Notes: generated from the sequence alone by a model not told the origin. A stretch of DNA of 64,000 nt from Dermabacter hominis NBRC 106157 (GCF_001570785.1 NZ_BCSI01000001.1:372001-436000); one strand, 5' to 3'; positions 28,194 through 36,925 are shown, counted from the first letter of the stretch. A program made the numbers and translations.

Positions 28194-31100
28194 CGAAAGT
28201 GCGCCTGGGCGCGCGCGAGGTGGCGCGCCTTCTCGGCCAGCCCGAGCCGACGCCCGAACAGGTGGCCGTCATTGAATCTCCTCTCGCCCCCGCGCTCGTT
28301 GTTGCTGGCGCGGGAAGCGGCAAAACCGAGACGATGTCGGCGAGAGTCGTATGGCTGATCGCAAACGGCCTTGTCGAACCGCGCCACGTGCTTGGACTGA
28401 CGTTCACGAAGAAAGCGGCGCACGAGCTCGCCGAGCGCATCGATCGGCGACTCTCGAGTCTTGCGTCCGCCATGCGTTCGGCGGGAATCGAGCTGCCCTC
28501 GACGCTTGCGGCGAGCACCGTTCACCTCGGTGGCCAGTCGCCGCGCGTGGCGACCTACAACGGTTTTGCGCTCGATCTTGTGCATGAGCACGCGCTGCGG
28601 ATCGGCATTGACCCAGACTTCACGGTGCTCCCGCCCGCAGCGGCGTGGCAGATCGCTTACGATCTCGTCGAATCATGGCAGGGGGAACTTCCCTTCGATC
28701 ATTCGAGCGGGTCCGTGGCTTCGGCGGTGCTCTCGCTTTCGGGGGCGCTCAGCGATCACCTTCGCACTGCGCGGGACCTCGATGAGTATCTTCGACAGAT
28801 CGAAGTCGAGACGATGAACCTCCCGCTTCAAAGCGATGGAGGGAGGAAACGCACCTCTCCAGCGAGCGTCAAGAGGCTGTGGCGCGTTCTCGAGCAACGA
28901 CGAGCCCTCGTGCCGCTCCTCGAAGCATTTGCTCGCGAGAAGCGCGAGCGAGGTGCGATCGACTTTTCCGATCAGGTGAGCTTCGCCGCCGCTATTGCGG
29001 AGGCGAGCAGTGAGGTGCGAGAGGACGCACGCACCCAGCACCGCGTGGTTCTTCTCGACGAATTCCAGGACACCTCGGTCGCACAGCTCGACCTGCTCGC
29101 GTCACTTTTCGGCACCGGGCACGCGACGTGTGCCGTGGGGGATCCGAACCAGGCGATCTACGGGTGGCGCGGTGCCTCGGCTGCGTCACTGTCCGCGTTC
29201 GTGGAGAGGTGGGGGAGCGAGGACACACCAGTACGCCAATACACGCTCAGCACCTCGTGGCGCAACGACGCGGCCCTGCTCAAGGGGGCAAACGCGATCA
29301 GCGCCCCGCTCGCGGGCAGCACGGCCGGGGTGAAGGTTCCGACGCTTGCCCCGCGACCCGGCGCAGGCCCGGGCTCGATCACCGTCGCCGCACACGCGAC
29401 AGAGTTCGACGAGGCCCGCGCCATCGCCGAGTGGATCCGCGAAATCCGTGCCGCCCATGAAGCCGAGAGCGAAGCGCTCGACGAGGCGCCAGCGAGCGCG
29501 GCGGTCCTCGTGCGTTCGCGCGCGCGGATCCCGGTTCTGCAAACCGCGCTTGAAAACGCAGGGCTCAGCGTGAGCGTCGCGGGCGGCGATTCACTCCTCG
29601 CTCAGCGCGAAGTGAGCGATGTACGCGCGCTGCTCGAAGTCGTGAACGATGCCTCGCGCTCCGATGCGCTCGTTGAGCTGCTCGAAGGGCCGCGCTTCCG
29701 CTTCGCGCCGGCGGATATCGCCGTGCTCGGTGAGTGGCGACGTGTGCTCGAACGCAGTGATGGGGCGCGGGCAGCCCGCATTGATCCGGCTGCGGCCTTC
29801 ACGCTCGTCGATGCCATTACCTCGCCGCCCCCGGTTGATTTCGTGAGCCCTGCGGGCCAGCGCCTCAGCATGCCTGCCCGCGAACGACTCGCCAGGCTCG
29901 CGCAAATCGTGAGGGAGGTGCGCGGCGCCCAGGGGCTCGATATTCCAGACCTCGTGACGGTCGCCGTGCGGGCCCTCGGCATCGATATCGCGCTCGAATC
30001 AGATCCGGATAGGGACGTGTCACACGCGCTCGCGAACATCGAGCGGCTTCGTGCGCAAGCGGCAAGTTACGCCCGCACAGCCACAGCCCCGAGTCTCTCG
30101 GCGTTTCTCGCGCATCTCGACGTGTCCGAGGCCGAGGAGCGCGGCCTAGAGGCCGCGCCCACCCGCCCACGCGACTCGAGCGCCGTCGTGATCTCGACCA
30201 TTCACGCCGCGAAAGGCCTCGAATGGGATCACGTGGCGATTGCCTCCCTCACCGAGGGGACCTTCCCCTCCTATACGAGCCAGAGTGCAGCAAAACCGGA
30301 GGGCGCGCGTGAGTATCCCGCGCCGAGGGAGCCCGGGTGGATCAACGAACTTTCTCTCGCCACGATCCCCGTCGAACTTCGCGGCGATAGCGAGATCCTC
30401 GCGGAGCTTCGCTGGGCAGAGGCAGAAACCCAGGTTGAACTCGACGAACTCTTCGAAGAGTTTCGTCTCGACAGTGGGAAAGAGAGTCTGCGAGAGGAGC
30501 GCCGCCTCATGTATGTTGCGCTCACACGTGCGAGAAAAAGCGCTCTGCTCACGTATTCGGCATGGGGCGAGGGAGTCTCAAAGCCGCGCCGCGCCTCTCG
30601 CTTCGCCGATGAGATTCGCGCGCTCGAGGGCGTCGCGGTCGTTGACGTGGAAGGTGAAGTCGGCGAGAAAAATCCGCTCGAATCCTCTCCGCGCCTCGCC
30701 GCATGGCCCGCGAAAGCCCACCCGCGAGAAGCAGCTGTTAAGGCGGCGGCAGCAGCCGTCGCGCTTGCGCGCGAGAGTGACGTGGATGCTCTCGCCACGC
30801 CCCAGTCTCGCCCCGACCTGGCGCGCTTCACCGAAGCCACCCGACACGTCATTGCGAGTCAGCGTGCCGAGCGTGAAGCACGGCGCGTGCGCCTCCCATC
30901 GCGCTTAAGCCCCTCGGATCTCGTGGCGCTCTCGGGCGCAAACGCCGATGAGCGAGTGAGAGAACTCGTGCGACCGATGCCGCGAAAACCCTCCGCGAGT
31001 GCGCGGCTCGGAACACGGTTTCACTCGTGGGTCGAGGAAACCCACGCTCACGGTGCCCTGCTCGATGTGGAGGAACTCTCCCTCGATCAGGATGACGATG

Positions 31101-31486
31101 ACGTCCGCGAAAGCCTCCAGGAGCTCAAGGACAAGTTCGATCGTTCAGTGTTCGCCACGATGACTCCCCTCGCGCTCGAAGTTCCGGTTTCCCTCGCGCT
31201 TGAGGAGGCGTTTTTCTCCGGCGTGATCGATGCCGTGTACCCGAACCCGTCTGGTGAGGGGATATGGATCGTGGACTGGAAAACGGGCCGCGTCCCCTCA
31301 GGCGAGGAGCTCGCGCGCAAATCGCTTCAACTTTCCGTATACCGCCTCGCGTGGCACCAGAAGACCGGCCTGCCGCTCAACCAGATTGAGACCAAGTTCC
31401 ACTACGTCCAAGCCGAACGCACGATCGACATCACGCGACACCCGAGCGAGGCGCAACTGAGCCGGATGCTCGCCGCGCTCGCGTAG
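28190..31486 (+). CDS. adnB: AdnB-type helicase-nuclease subunit
   Basis: A 1098-residue SF1 helicase fused to a RecB-type nuclease. Walker A is AGAGSGKTETM (about residues 39-49), Ia is LGLTFTKKAAHEL, motif II is VLLDEFQDTS, III is GDPNQAIYGWRGA, IV-V have STIHAAKGLEWDHVAI, and VI is YVALTRARKSALLT. The C-terminal nuclease shows GTRFHSWVEE, FSGVIDAVYP, IVDWKTGRVPSGEE and QLSVYRLAWHQ. The start is GTG 28190, overlapping the adnA stop (GTGA) with AGGAGG just upstream. Together with adnA it forms the break-resection machine used in place of RecBCD or AddAB. Confidence 0.92.
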   Translation: MTKVRLGAREVARLLGQPEPTPEQVAVIESPLAPALVVAGAGSGKTETMSARVVWLIANGLVEPRHVLGLTFTKKAAHELAERIDRRLSSLASAMRSAGIELPSTLAASTVHLGGQSPRVATYNGFALDLVHEHALRIGIDPDFTVLPPAAAWQIAYDLVESWQGELPFDHSSGSVASAVLSLSGALSDHLRTARDLDEYLRQIEVETMNLPLQSDGGRKRTSPASVKRLWRVLEQRRALVPLLEAFAREKRERGAIDFSDQVSFAAAIAEASSEVREDARTQHRVVLLDEFQDTSVAQLDLLASLFGTGHATCAVGDPNQAIYGWRGASAASLSAFVERWGSEDTPVRQYTLSTSWRNDAALLKGANAISAPLAGSTAGVKVPTLAPRPGAGPGSITVAAHATEFDEARAIAEWIREIRAAHEAESEALDEAPASAAVLVRSRARIPVLQTALENAGLSVSVAGGDSLLAQREVSDVRALLEVVNDASRSDALVELLEGPRFRFAPADIAVLGEWRRVLERSDGARAARIDPAAAFTLVDAITSPPPVDFVSPAGQRLSMPARERLARLAQIVREVRGAQGLDIPDLVTVAVRALGIDIALESDPDRDVSHALANIERLRAQAASYARTATAPSLSAFLAHLDVSEAEERGLEAAPTRPRDSSAVVISTIHAAKGLEWDHVAIASLTEGTFPSYTSQSAAKPEGAREYPAPREPGWINELSLATIPVELRGDSEILAELRWAEAETQVELDELFEEFRLDSGKESLREERRLMYVALTRARKSALLTYSAWGEGVSKPRRASRFADEIRALEGVAVVDVEGEVGEKNPLESSPRLAAWPAKAHPREAAVKAAAAAVALARESDVDALATPQSRPDLARFTEATRHVIASQRAEREARRVRLPSRLSPSDLVALSGANADERVRELVRPMPRKPSASARLGTRFHSWVEETHAHGALLDVEELSLDQDDDDVRESLQELKDKFDRSVFATMTPLALEVPVSLALEEAFFSGVIDAVYPNPSGEGIWIVDWKTGRVPSGEELARKSLQLSVYRLAWHQKTGLPLNQIETKFHYVQAERTIDITRHPSEAQLSRMLAALA

Positions 31487-31509
31487 CCAAGCGCCCGGGC
31501 TGAACGACG

Positions 31510-32484
31510 CTAGCGCTCGGGCGTGATCTCGGGGTCGTGAGAGGCAAGTTCATCGAACTCGTGCTCTGCTTCCCGGCGGGCAAGTTCGGCGAGGTCATCA
31601 TCAACCTCGCGCAGCATTTCGAGGGCATCGGCAACGATTGACTGATCGTTGGTGTCGCTTCCCGACAGTAGCCACTCGAGAACGGCGAACTCGCCGACGA
31701 GCTGGGTGCGCTCCTGGAGGCGTGAATCCGGGCGCACATCGAGGTTCGCGCAATACGCCGTGAAGAACGCGTCGAACGCTTCCGGGTCGAGGCCGTGGAG
31801 CATCCACGTGAGATCACGAGCCGGATCAGCAACCTGCGCGTTTTCCCAGCCGGTAAAGCCAGAGATTTCGGTGCCCGTGGTGAGGGTCGTGTCCTCGTTC
31901 AAAGTGCCGTGGGTGAAACGTGGCGTGAACTGCCACAGTGAATCATCGGCAAGCAAGTGGGTCCATCGCTGTGCCACGGCCGAGGGGATCGGGTGACGGT
32001 CGCGGGCGCGCTCGACGCTCGCGCGGTAGTTCGAGCGGACCTCCTCCGCAGTGAATTCCTCGACTCCAGAGGCCTGGCACGCGGCTTTCGGAGTGTTGTG
32101 GATCGTCGCGATGGCGCGGCCGACGTTCGCGGCGAGCACGTGGTCGTGACTGACTTCATCAAGGTGCAGCGGGACGCCTTCGAGCGCGAGGGCGATGGCT
32201 GCGCGACCGCCCTCGGGGATCGACGCAAACCCCTGAGGCGCCTGCAGGTAAGGAGCGAGCTCGGTGCGCGAAAGCGCCTCGAGTACACCAATTTCTTTCG
32301 CGAGACGCGCGCCCGCAGTGGGGGTCGAGGGGGCGCTCACGACCCACAGTCGTTCCTGCGTGTCGCGCACGAGTGCAGACTCGATCTCCTCACCCTCTGG
32401 GGTGGTCGCGGAAGTGGCCACGGGGATCACACCTGGAATCCCGGCCGTGGCAAGGGCAGCCAGTGCATAGGAATTTCGTCTCAC
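31510..32484 (-). CDS. Aminoglycoside-phosphotransferase-like protein with degenerate active site (pseudokinase candidate)
   Basis: A 324-residue protein with the APH/choline-kinase fold. The catalytic loop, normally HGDxxxxN, reads HGTLNEDT at about residues 192-199, so both the catalytic Asp and the Asn are Thr. The metal-binding Asp before Trp (IDW) is replaced in GFTGWENA, while ADPARDLTWML is kept. The beta-3 segment LWVVSAP has no Lys. Each change is visible in the sequence; loss of kinase activity is inferred. The gene is convergent with adnB and divergent from nudC, a place it keeps in related actinobacteria as far as I know. It should not be read as an antibiotic-resistance gene. Confidence 0.75.
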   Translation of the reverse strand: MRRNSYALAALATAGIPGVIPVATSATTPEGEEIESALVRDTQERLWVVSAPSTPTAGARLAKEIGVLEALSRTELAPYLQAPQGFASIPEGGRAAIALALEGVPLHLDEVSHDHVLAANVGRAIATIHNTPKAACQASGVEEFTAEEVRSNYRASVERARDRHPIPSAVAQRWTHLLADDSLWQFTPRFTHGTLNEDTTLTTGTEISGFTGWENAQVADPARDLTWMLHGLDPEAFDAFFTAYCANLDVRPDSRLQERTQLVGEFAVLEWLLSGSDTNDQSIVADALEMLREVDDDLAELARREAEHEFDELASHDPEITPER

Positions 32485-32529
32485 CCCCTAACCGTATCCA
32501 TTGTCTGCGGGTTGGATACTGTGGGACAC

Positions 32530-33426
32530 ATGCGAGCGCCCATGAATTTTCCTCACACGTACCTCACGTCCCACTTCGTGGCACCAGATGATGCGCGAGG
32601 AATTCCCGCTCCTTCCCACGCGACACTCGAGCGGCGCGCAGTCGTCGTTCACGGCGACACGGTGGCGGTGCAGGAGTGTTCGAACGGCGACGTTCGCCTG
32701 TGGATGCCCGTGGCTCCGGGCGCTGTGTTTCTCGGTCCGTGGCAGGGTGGCGAGGCCTGGGCCTGCCACGAAAGAAGCCTTGGCGGCGCGGGCATGACGC
32801 CCCCGAGCGACGTGCGCATGCGAAGCCTCCGCGAGGTCGCGCCCACGCTCTCGCCGCGTGAGAGAAGCCTCGCACTCAGCGCCGTGGGAATGCTCACGTG
32901 GCATCGAGACTCCCGCGCGTGCGCGCGCTGCGGCAGCCCCGTAGAAATCACCCGCGGAGGATGGTCGCAGGCATGCGGTAACGGCCATGACTCCTTCCCC
33001 CGCACCGACCCCGCCGTGATCACTCTCGTTCGCGACCACGATGATCGCGTGCTGCTCGCCAACAATCGCAGCTTCACGGGCGGCATGATCTCGGCGCTCG
33101 CGGGCTTTGTCGAACCCGGAGAAGACCTCGAGGATGCCCTCAAACGCGAGGTTCATGAAGAAACGGGGCTCATCATCGGTGACATCAACTATTTCGGCTC
33201 CCAACCGTGGCCGTTCCCACGCTCGATCATGGTGGCGTTCACCTCGCGCCTTGCGAAAGGCAGCGGTACGAGCATCACCCTCCAGCGCGAGGAGCTCGCG
33301 AGCGCCACATGGTTCACGCGAGATGAACTCACGGGAGCCCTCGAGCACGGGGAGTTACGCCTGCCATCGCCCACGTCGATCGCACACTCGATGATCGACG
33401 CATGGAGGAAGGGAGAGCTCGCGTGA
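32530..33426 (+). CDS. nudC: NAD(+) diphosphatase / NAD-capped RNA decapping enzyme NudC
   Basis: A 298-residue NUDIX hydrolase. It carries the zinc ribbon CARCGSP...GGWSQACGNGH...FPRTDPAV, the NUDIX box from GFVEPGEDLEDA through REVHEETGL, and the NudC-specific SQPWPFPRS. It cleaves NAD(H) and removes NAD caps from RNA. The fourth zinc ligand Cys is not evident (GNGH is at that place), as in other actinobacterial NudC. The start is ATG 32530 or 32542; GATACT lies nine bases before 32530, so a leaderless transcript is possible. The stop overlaps uvrD2 (GTGA). Confidence 0.9.
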   Translation: MRAPMNFPHTYLTSHFVAPDDARGIPAPSHATLERRAVVVHGDTVAVQECSNGDVRLWMPVAPGAVFLGPWQGGEAWACHERSLGGAGMTPPSDVRMRSLREVAPTLSPRERSLALSAVGMLTWHRDSRACARCGSPVEITRGGWSQACGNGHDSFPRTDPAVITLVRDHDDRVLLANNRSFTGGMISALAGFVEPGEDLEDALKREVHEETGLIIGDINYFGSQPWPFPRSIMVAFTSRLAKGSGTSITLQREELASATWFTRDELTGALEHGELRLPSPTSIAHSMIDAWRKGELA

Positions 33427-35519
33427 GCACTGCGGAGATGAGAGGTGCCGAGCGCATCCTCGAGGGGCTCGACCCCGAGCAACGCCAGGTCGCCCAGTCC
33501 GTCGGCGCGCCACTGTGTGTTCTCGCGGGCGCCGGCACGGGCAAAACACGGGCGATCACCCACCGCATCGCCTACGCGATTGCCAGTGGGGGCTACGCGC
33601 CCAACCACGTTCTCGCGCTGACGTACACCACCAAGGCGGCTGCCGAGATGCGTTCGCGTCTGCGTGACCTGGGTGTGCCGGCCGTCCAGGCCAGAACGTT
33701 CCACTCCGCGGCGCTCAGGCAGCTCACCTACTTTTGGCCGTCAACCGTCGGAGGCCCGGCCCCGGACCTCGTGGACCGAACCCTGCCGCTCGTAGGGCAG
33801 GCCATGAGCCGGCTGCACATGCGTGTGGATCCGGCGGCCCTTCGCGACATCTCCGCAGAGGTCGAATGGGCGAAATCCTCGATGATCGTTCCCGAGGAGT
33901 ACCCGCTCGCGGCGGCGCGTCTTTCTCGGGCGGGAGTTGCAGGTTTCGAGCCGCGCACTCTCGCGCGGATTATGACCCAGTACGAGGACCTGAAAACCGA
34001 GCTTCACCTCATTGACTTTGCCGATGTTCTTTTGCTGACGGCCACGATGATTCAGGAGCATCCGCAGATGGCGCACGCTGTGCGCTCCCAGTATCGCCAT
34101 TTCACCGTCGACGAGTATCAGGACATCTCCCCGCTGCAGTTCAGGCTTTTGCGTGCGTGGCTTGGCAACGCGAGCGACGTGTGCGTCGTGGGTGATGCCG
34201 CACAGACCATCTACTCGTACGCGGGGGCGGATTCGAGCTATCTCCTCGAATTCAGGAAGGAATTCCCGCGTGCGAACGTGATCCGGCTCGAGCGCAATTA
34301 CCGCTCGAGTCCGCAAATTGTCCAGGTCGCGAACGCTGTGCTCGCGCGGGCGCAAGAGGGCAGGGACTCGCACGTGGAGCTTCGGGCGCAGCGGTCCGAC
34401 GCCACCCGGCCCCTCGTCGTTGGCTACCCCGATGAAACGGTTGAGGCGCGTGAGGTTGCGCGCTCGATTGCCGAGCTTCTCGCGAAGGGCAGGAATGCGA
34501 GCGAGATTGCCATTCTCTTGCGCGTCAATGCTCACAGCGAGCGGTTTGAGGATGCTCTCGACCGCGAGGGGGTCGCGTATCAGGTGCGCGGTGGCCAGAA
34601 GTTCTTCGAGCGGCGCGAGGTGCACGAGGCGACGAGCGCTCTGCGGGCGGCGTTAGGCACGGGTGGAGGCAACGACCCGGATGTGGGGCGTGTCGTTCGC
34701 GATGTCCTTTCCTCGCGCGGATGGTCGCCGAAGGCTCCCGAATCTCGCGGGGCGATCTTTGAGCGGTGGGCTTCCCTCAATGCACTCGTGCAGGTGGCTG
34801 ACTCGATTGCCGAGCGTGCGGGAGCGACCCTGAGAGACGTCGTGGCTGAGCTCGAGGAGCGCCGCGAGGCGCAGAGCGCCCCCGTGAGCGAGGCCGTCAC
34901 GATTGCAACGGTGCACGCGGCAAAGGGCCTTGAGTGGCCAGTGGTGTTTGTCGTGGGAGCGAGTGAGGGGACGTTCCCCATCTCGTACGCGAAGACCGAC
35001 AAGGAAATCGAAGAAGAACGCCGGTTGTTCTACGTCGCTCTGACGCGTGCGCGCGACGTTCTTACCGTCACCTGGGCCGCGGCTCGGGCCGAAGGCGCGA
35101 AGGCTTCGAGGAAGGCCTCTCGGTTTATCGCGGGGGCTTTCGATTACCGCGACGAAGGCGCTGCTGAACGCGTGGCGATGAAGCGGACGACGGGTCGGCG
35201 CGGTGCACGTGTGTTCACGACGTGCAAGGGGTGCGGCGAGGCTCTCACAACGCCTGGTGAACAGAAAGTCGGGCGCCACGCGGAGTGCGGGGGAGAGGAG
35301 AGCGCGGAGCTCTTCGGGAGACTACGTGCGTGGCGTCGCGAGCGCGCGAGCGAGCTCAAGCGTCCTGCCTTTGCGGTGTTTACCGATTCAACTCTGCTCG
35401 CGATCGCGGATCGAGCGCCCGGAAGCCTCGAGGAGCTTCACCAGGTGCCCGGCGTGGGGCAGACGAAGCTCACCCAGTTCGGTGAGGAGGTTCTCGCGAT
35501 TATCAGCGAGGCTCGCTGA
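33423..35519 (+). CDS. uvrD2: SF1 DNA helicase UvrD2 with HRDC domain
   Basis: A 698-residue 3'-5' DNA helicase. Motifs: LAGAGTGKTRAITHRI, ALTYTTKAAAEM, TVDEYQDIS, VGDAAQTIYSYAGA, RLERNYRSS, IATVHAAKGLEWPVV and YVALTRARDVLTV. A metal-binding motif follows at about residue 605, then a C-terminal HRDC domain (FAVFTDSTLLAIADRAP...VPGVGQTKL). In mycobacterial UvrD2 the motif is CxxC-x14-CxxC; here it reads CKGC-x14-HAEC, with His at the third position. The start is GTG 33423, overlapping nudC, with AGGAAGGGAG upstream. It ends in front of a strong terminator. Confidence 0.93.
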   Translation: MSTAEMRGAERILEGLDPEQRQVAQSVGAPLCVLAGAGTGKTRAITHRIAYAIASGGYAPNHVLALTYTTKAAAEMRSRLRDLGVPAVQARTFHSAALRQLTYFWPSTVGGPAPDLVDRTLPLVGQAMSRLHMRVDPAALRDISAEVEWAKSSMIVPEEYPLAAARLSRAGVAGFEPRTLARIMTQYEDLKTELHLIDFADVLLLTATMIQEHPQMAHAVRSQYRHFTVDEYQDISPLQFRLLRAWLGNASDVCVVGDAAQTIYSYAGADSSYLLEFRKEFPRANVIRLERNYRSSPQIVQVANAVLARAQEGRDSHVELRAQRSDATRPLVVGYPDETVEAREVARSIAELLAKGRNASEIAILLRVNAHSERFEDALDREGVAYQVRGGQKFFERREVHEATSALRAALGTGGGNDPDVGRVVRDVLSSRGWSPKAPESRGAIFERWASLNALVQVADSIAERAGATLRDVVAELEERREAQSAPVSEAVTIATVHAAKGLEWPVVFVVGASEGTFPISYAKTDKEIEEERRLFYVALTRARDVLTVTWAAARAEGAKASRKASRFIAGAFDYRDEGAAERVAMKRTTGRRGARVFTTCKGCGEALTTPGEQKVGRHAECGGEESAELFGRLRAWRRERASELKRPAFAVFTDSTLLAIADRAPGSLEELHQVPGVGQTKLTQFGEEVLAIISEAR

Positions 35520-35527
35520 ACGCACGT

Positions 35528-35565
35528 AAAAAGAACCGGCGCCACCGTGGCGCCGGTTCTTTTTT
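35528..35565. terminator. Strong bidirectional rho-independent terminator
   Basis: AAAAAGAACCGGCGCCA and TGGCGCCGGTTCTTTTTT form a perfect 17-bp inverted repeat with loop CCG. T-runs are present in both directions, so it can end uvrD2 on the plus strand and the DUF5679 gene on the minus strand. Confidence 0.93.
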
Positions 35566-35603
35566 GTTCGCGGGGACGGCGAGCGAATGTGCGCTCGCGT
35601 CCC

Positions 35604-35765
35604 TCACTTACTGGGGAGGAAGCGGTTGAGCTTCGTGCCGCACTCGGGGCACTCAGCCTTTGCCGCGCGGCGGCCCTTGTCGTTGACCTGGATGGTGCCG
35701 GTTGCTTCGTGCTTCGCGCGGCACTTCACGCAGTAGAACTCGCCCGTGTAGGTTTCGTCAGCCAT
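35604..35765 (-). CDS. DUF5679 zinc-ribbon protein
   Basis: A 53-residue protein, MADETYTGEFYCVKCRAKHE..., with two CxxC knuckles (CVKC and CPEC), a small zinc ribbon. Such proteins stand next to uvrD2 in many actinobacteria; function is unknown and could involve nucleic-acid or protein binding. ATG 35765 has TAGGAG at good distance. A TATACA box at 35809-35814 on the minus strand lies about 45 bp upstream of the start codon. Confidence 0.85.
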   Translation of the reverse strand: MADETYTGEFYCVKCRAKHEATGTIQVNDKGRRAAKAECPECGTKLNRFLPSK

Positions 35766-35808
35766 GGTTGCTCCTAGGGATTGTGATGAACTCATTGTTC
35801 CTCGCCAC

Positions 35809-35814
35809 TGTATA
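35809..35814 (-). promoter_or_regulatory. Candidate -10 box of the DUF5679 gene
   Basis: TATACA on the minus strand, 43 bp before the start codon. No good -35 hexamer is seen at 17 bp, so confidence is low. Confidence 0.35.
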
Positions 35815-36090
35815 GGCAATTTCGGGCCCTTGAGAACTCAACACTCCGCGTATGAGACAAAGAAACCGCACGTCAGAGCCCTTTTTGGGAATGGTTCGCA
35901 AGTACGGCTGGTTGAGGAGGGGGTCCGGAGACTTAGGTGCCGGCTGACTATAAAAAAGGGGCGACCCTCCGGGGGCGCTTAACGCACATGGGCCTTCCCC
36001 GCCCACGAGCGTTTGTTTTCCCGGAGGATCGCTTCTTCATCGAATGTAGTGCCAGGGGCGGGCTGGGTCAAAGCGGCGACGGGGAGTGAA

Positions 36091-36299
36091 TGTGGATAAC
36101 TTTGGCGTTGTTGTGGACACCCCTCGAACCTGTGTGGAAAGTGTGTGTGGATAATCGGGCATAGGAGCCTAACAGCGGTCTTGACCTGCGCTAATGCTGC
36201 CTCTTGGCGGTGAATATTAATTTCTTGCAACATGTGTTGCAGTCCTCAAAATTCGTCACGAAGGGGACGGAGGTCCCCGTGCTTCCTCGCTTATCCACA
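36091..36299. promoter_or_regulatory. Cluster of three perfect DnaA boxes in a 577-bp gene-free region
   Basis: The 9-base DnaA box TTATCCACA occurs perfectly at 36091-36099 (minus), 36146-36154 (minus) and 36291-36299 (plus). Two near matches, TGTGGACAC at 36112-36120 and TGTGGAAAG at 36133-36141, lie between. An AT-rich piece (TGAATATTAATTTCTT) is at 36211-36226, followed by an inverted repeat. The gap from 35766 to 36342 contains no convincing gene. Such an arrangement resembles part of an origin or a DnaA-titration or reactivation site. No dnaA, dnaN or rpmH gene is present, so it is probably not the chromosomal oriC. Confidence 0.65.
36226..36241. repeat. Perfect inverted repeat TGCAACA-tg-TGTTGCA
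   Basis: Two 7-base arms with a 2-base centre lie inside the DnaA-box region, directly after an AT-rich stretch. It looks like a dimeric protein-binding site; the protein is not known. A second small hairpin, GGGGAC-ggag-GTCCCC, follows at 36263-36278. Confidence 0.5.
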
Positions 36300-36342
36300 A
36301 CACCGGGGTGCTTGTCAAGCTCGCGCGCACTACACTCGCTGC

Positions 36343-36900
36343 GTGCCCCACCGACGACCCGAACGCGAACAACTCCACCTCGACGGCATCGGCGAGACCA
36401 TCGACGTGGTTCGCTCAGCTCGCCGTCACAAAACCATCACCGCACGTCGCAGGGGCGGAGTGTTTGAGTTGCTTGTGCCCGCGAGACTTTCGGCACGTGA
36501 GACGCGCAAGTGGGCGCGGGACATGTATGCGAAGTACGGCAACCGCGCTGAGCCGGCAGTTGCGAGTGACGAGGACCTCATGGCGCTCGCCCGTGCGTTG
36601 AGGGAGAAGTACCTGCCGAGCGTGCCAGAGCCTTCGAGTGTGCGTTGGGTGACCAACCAAGGCAAGCGCTGGGGATCATGCACGAGCGCGGATGGCTCAA
36701 TCCGTCTTTCACACGTCCTGCAGGGCATGCCGACGTACGTGATCGAGTCGGTCCTTGTGCACGAGCTCGCCCACCTTCTCGAACCGAACCACTCGCGGGC
36801 TTTCCGCACGCTCGAGGCTTCTTACCCCGAGCACGAGCGCGCGAATGGGTTCCTCGAGGGGTACGTATTTGCCCAGCGCTCAGCTCAGGATGAAGATTGA
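36343..36900 (+). CDS. YgjP-like (DUF45, WLM) zinc metallopeptidase
   Basis: A 185-residue M48-type metallopeptidase. It has WVTNQGKRWGSCTSADGSIR and the active site VLVHELAHLLEPNHSRAF (HExxH plus a third ligand), which define the YgjP/DUF45 family. Cellular targets are unknown; homologues are often linked to restriction or DNA-repair genes. The GTG at 36343 is my preferred start: TACACT sits six bases before it, giving a leaderless start, and upstream codons run into the DnaA-box region. A start upstream at 36232 would remain open but adds atypical sequence. Confidence 0.82.
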   Translation: MPHRRPEREQLHLDGIGETIDVVRSARRHKTITARRRGGVFELLVPARLSARETRKWARDMYAKYGNRAEPAVASDEDLMALARALREKYLPSVPEPSSVRWVTNQGKRWGSCTSADGSIRLSHVLQGMPTYVIESVLVHELAHLLEPNHSRAFRTLEASYPEHERANGFLEGYVFAQRSAQDED

Positions 36901-36907
36901 TGCCCCC

Positions 36908-36925
36908 AGCCCGCTGATCGGGGCT
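36908..36925. terminator. Hairpin between convergent YgjP-like and NUDIX genes
   Basis: AGCCCG pairs with CGGGGCT around CTGAT, with one bulged G. It lies eight bases after the YgjP-like stop. No T-run is present, so the role is inferred from location. Confidence 0.35.

Noticed and set aside
31510-32484. Aminoglycoside or macrolide resistance gene
   Set aside because: The catalytic Asp and the metal-binding Asp are missing, and the place in a DNA-repair island argues against a resistance role.
35764-36233. Short open frames in the DnaA-box gap (35764-35982 plus, 35979-36233 minus)
   Set aside because: They have no ribosome-binding site and no family features, and one simply translates through the DnaA boxes.
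35766-36342. Calling this region the chromosomal origin oriC
   Set aside because: No dnaA, dnaN, recF or rpmH gene is nearby and only three perfect boxes are seen; an accessory DnaA-binding site is the more careful call.
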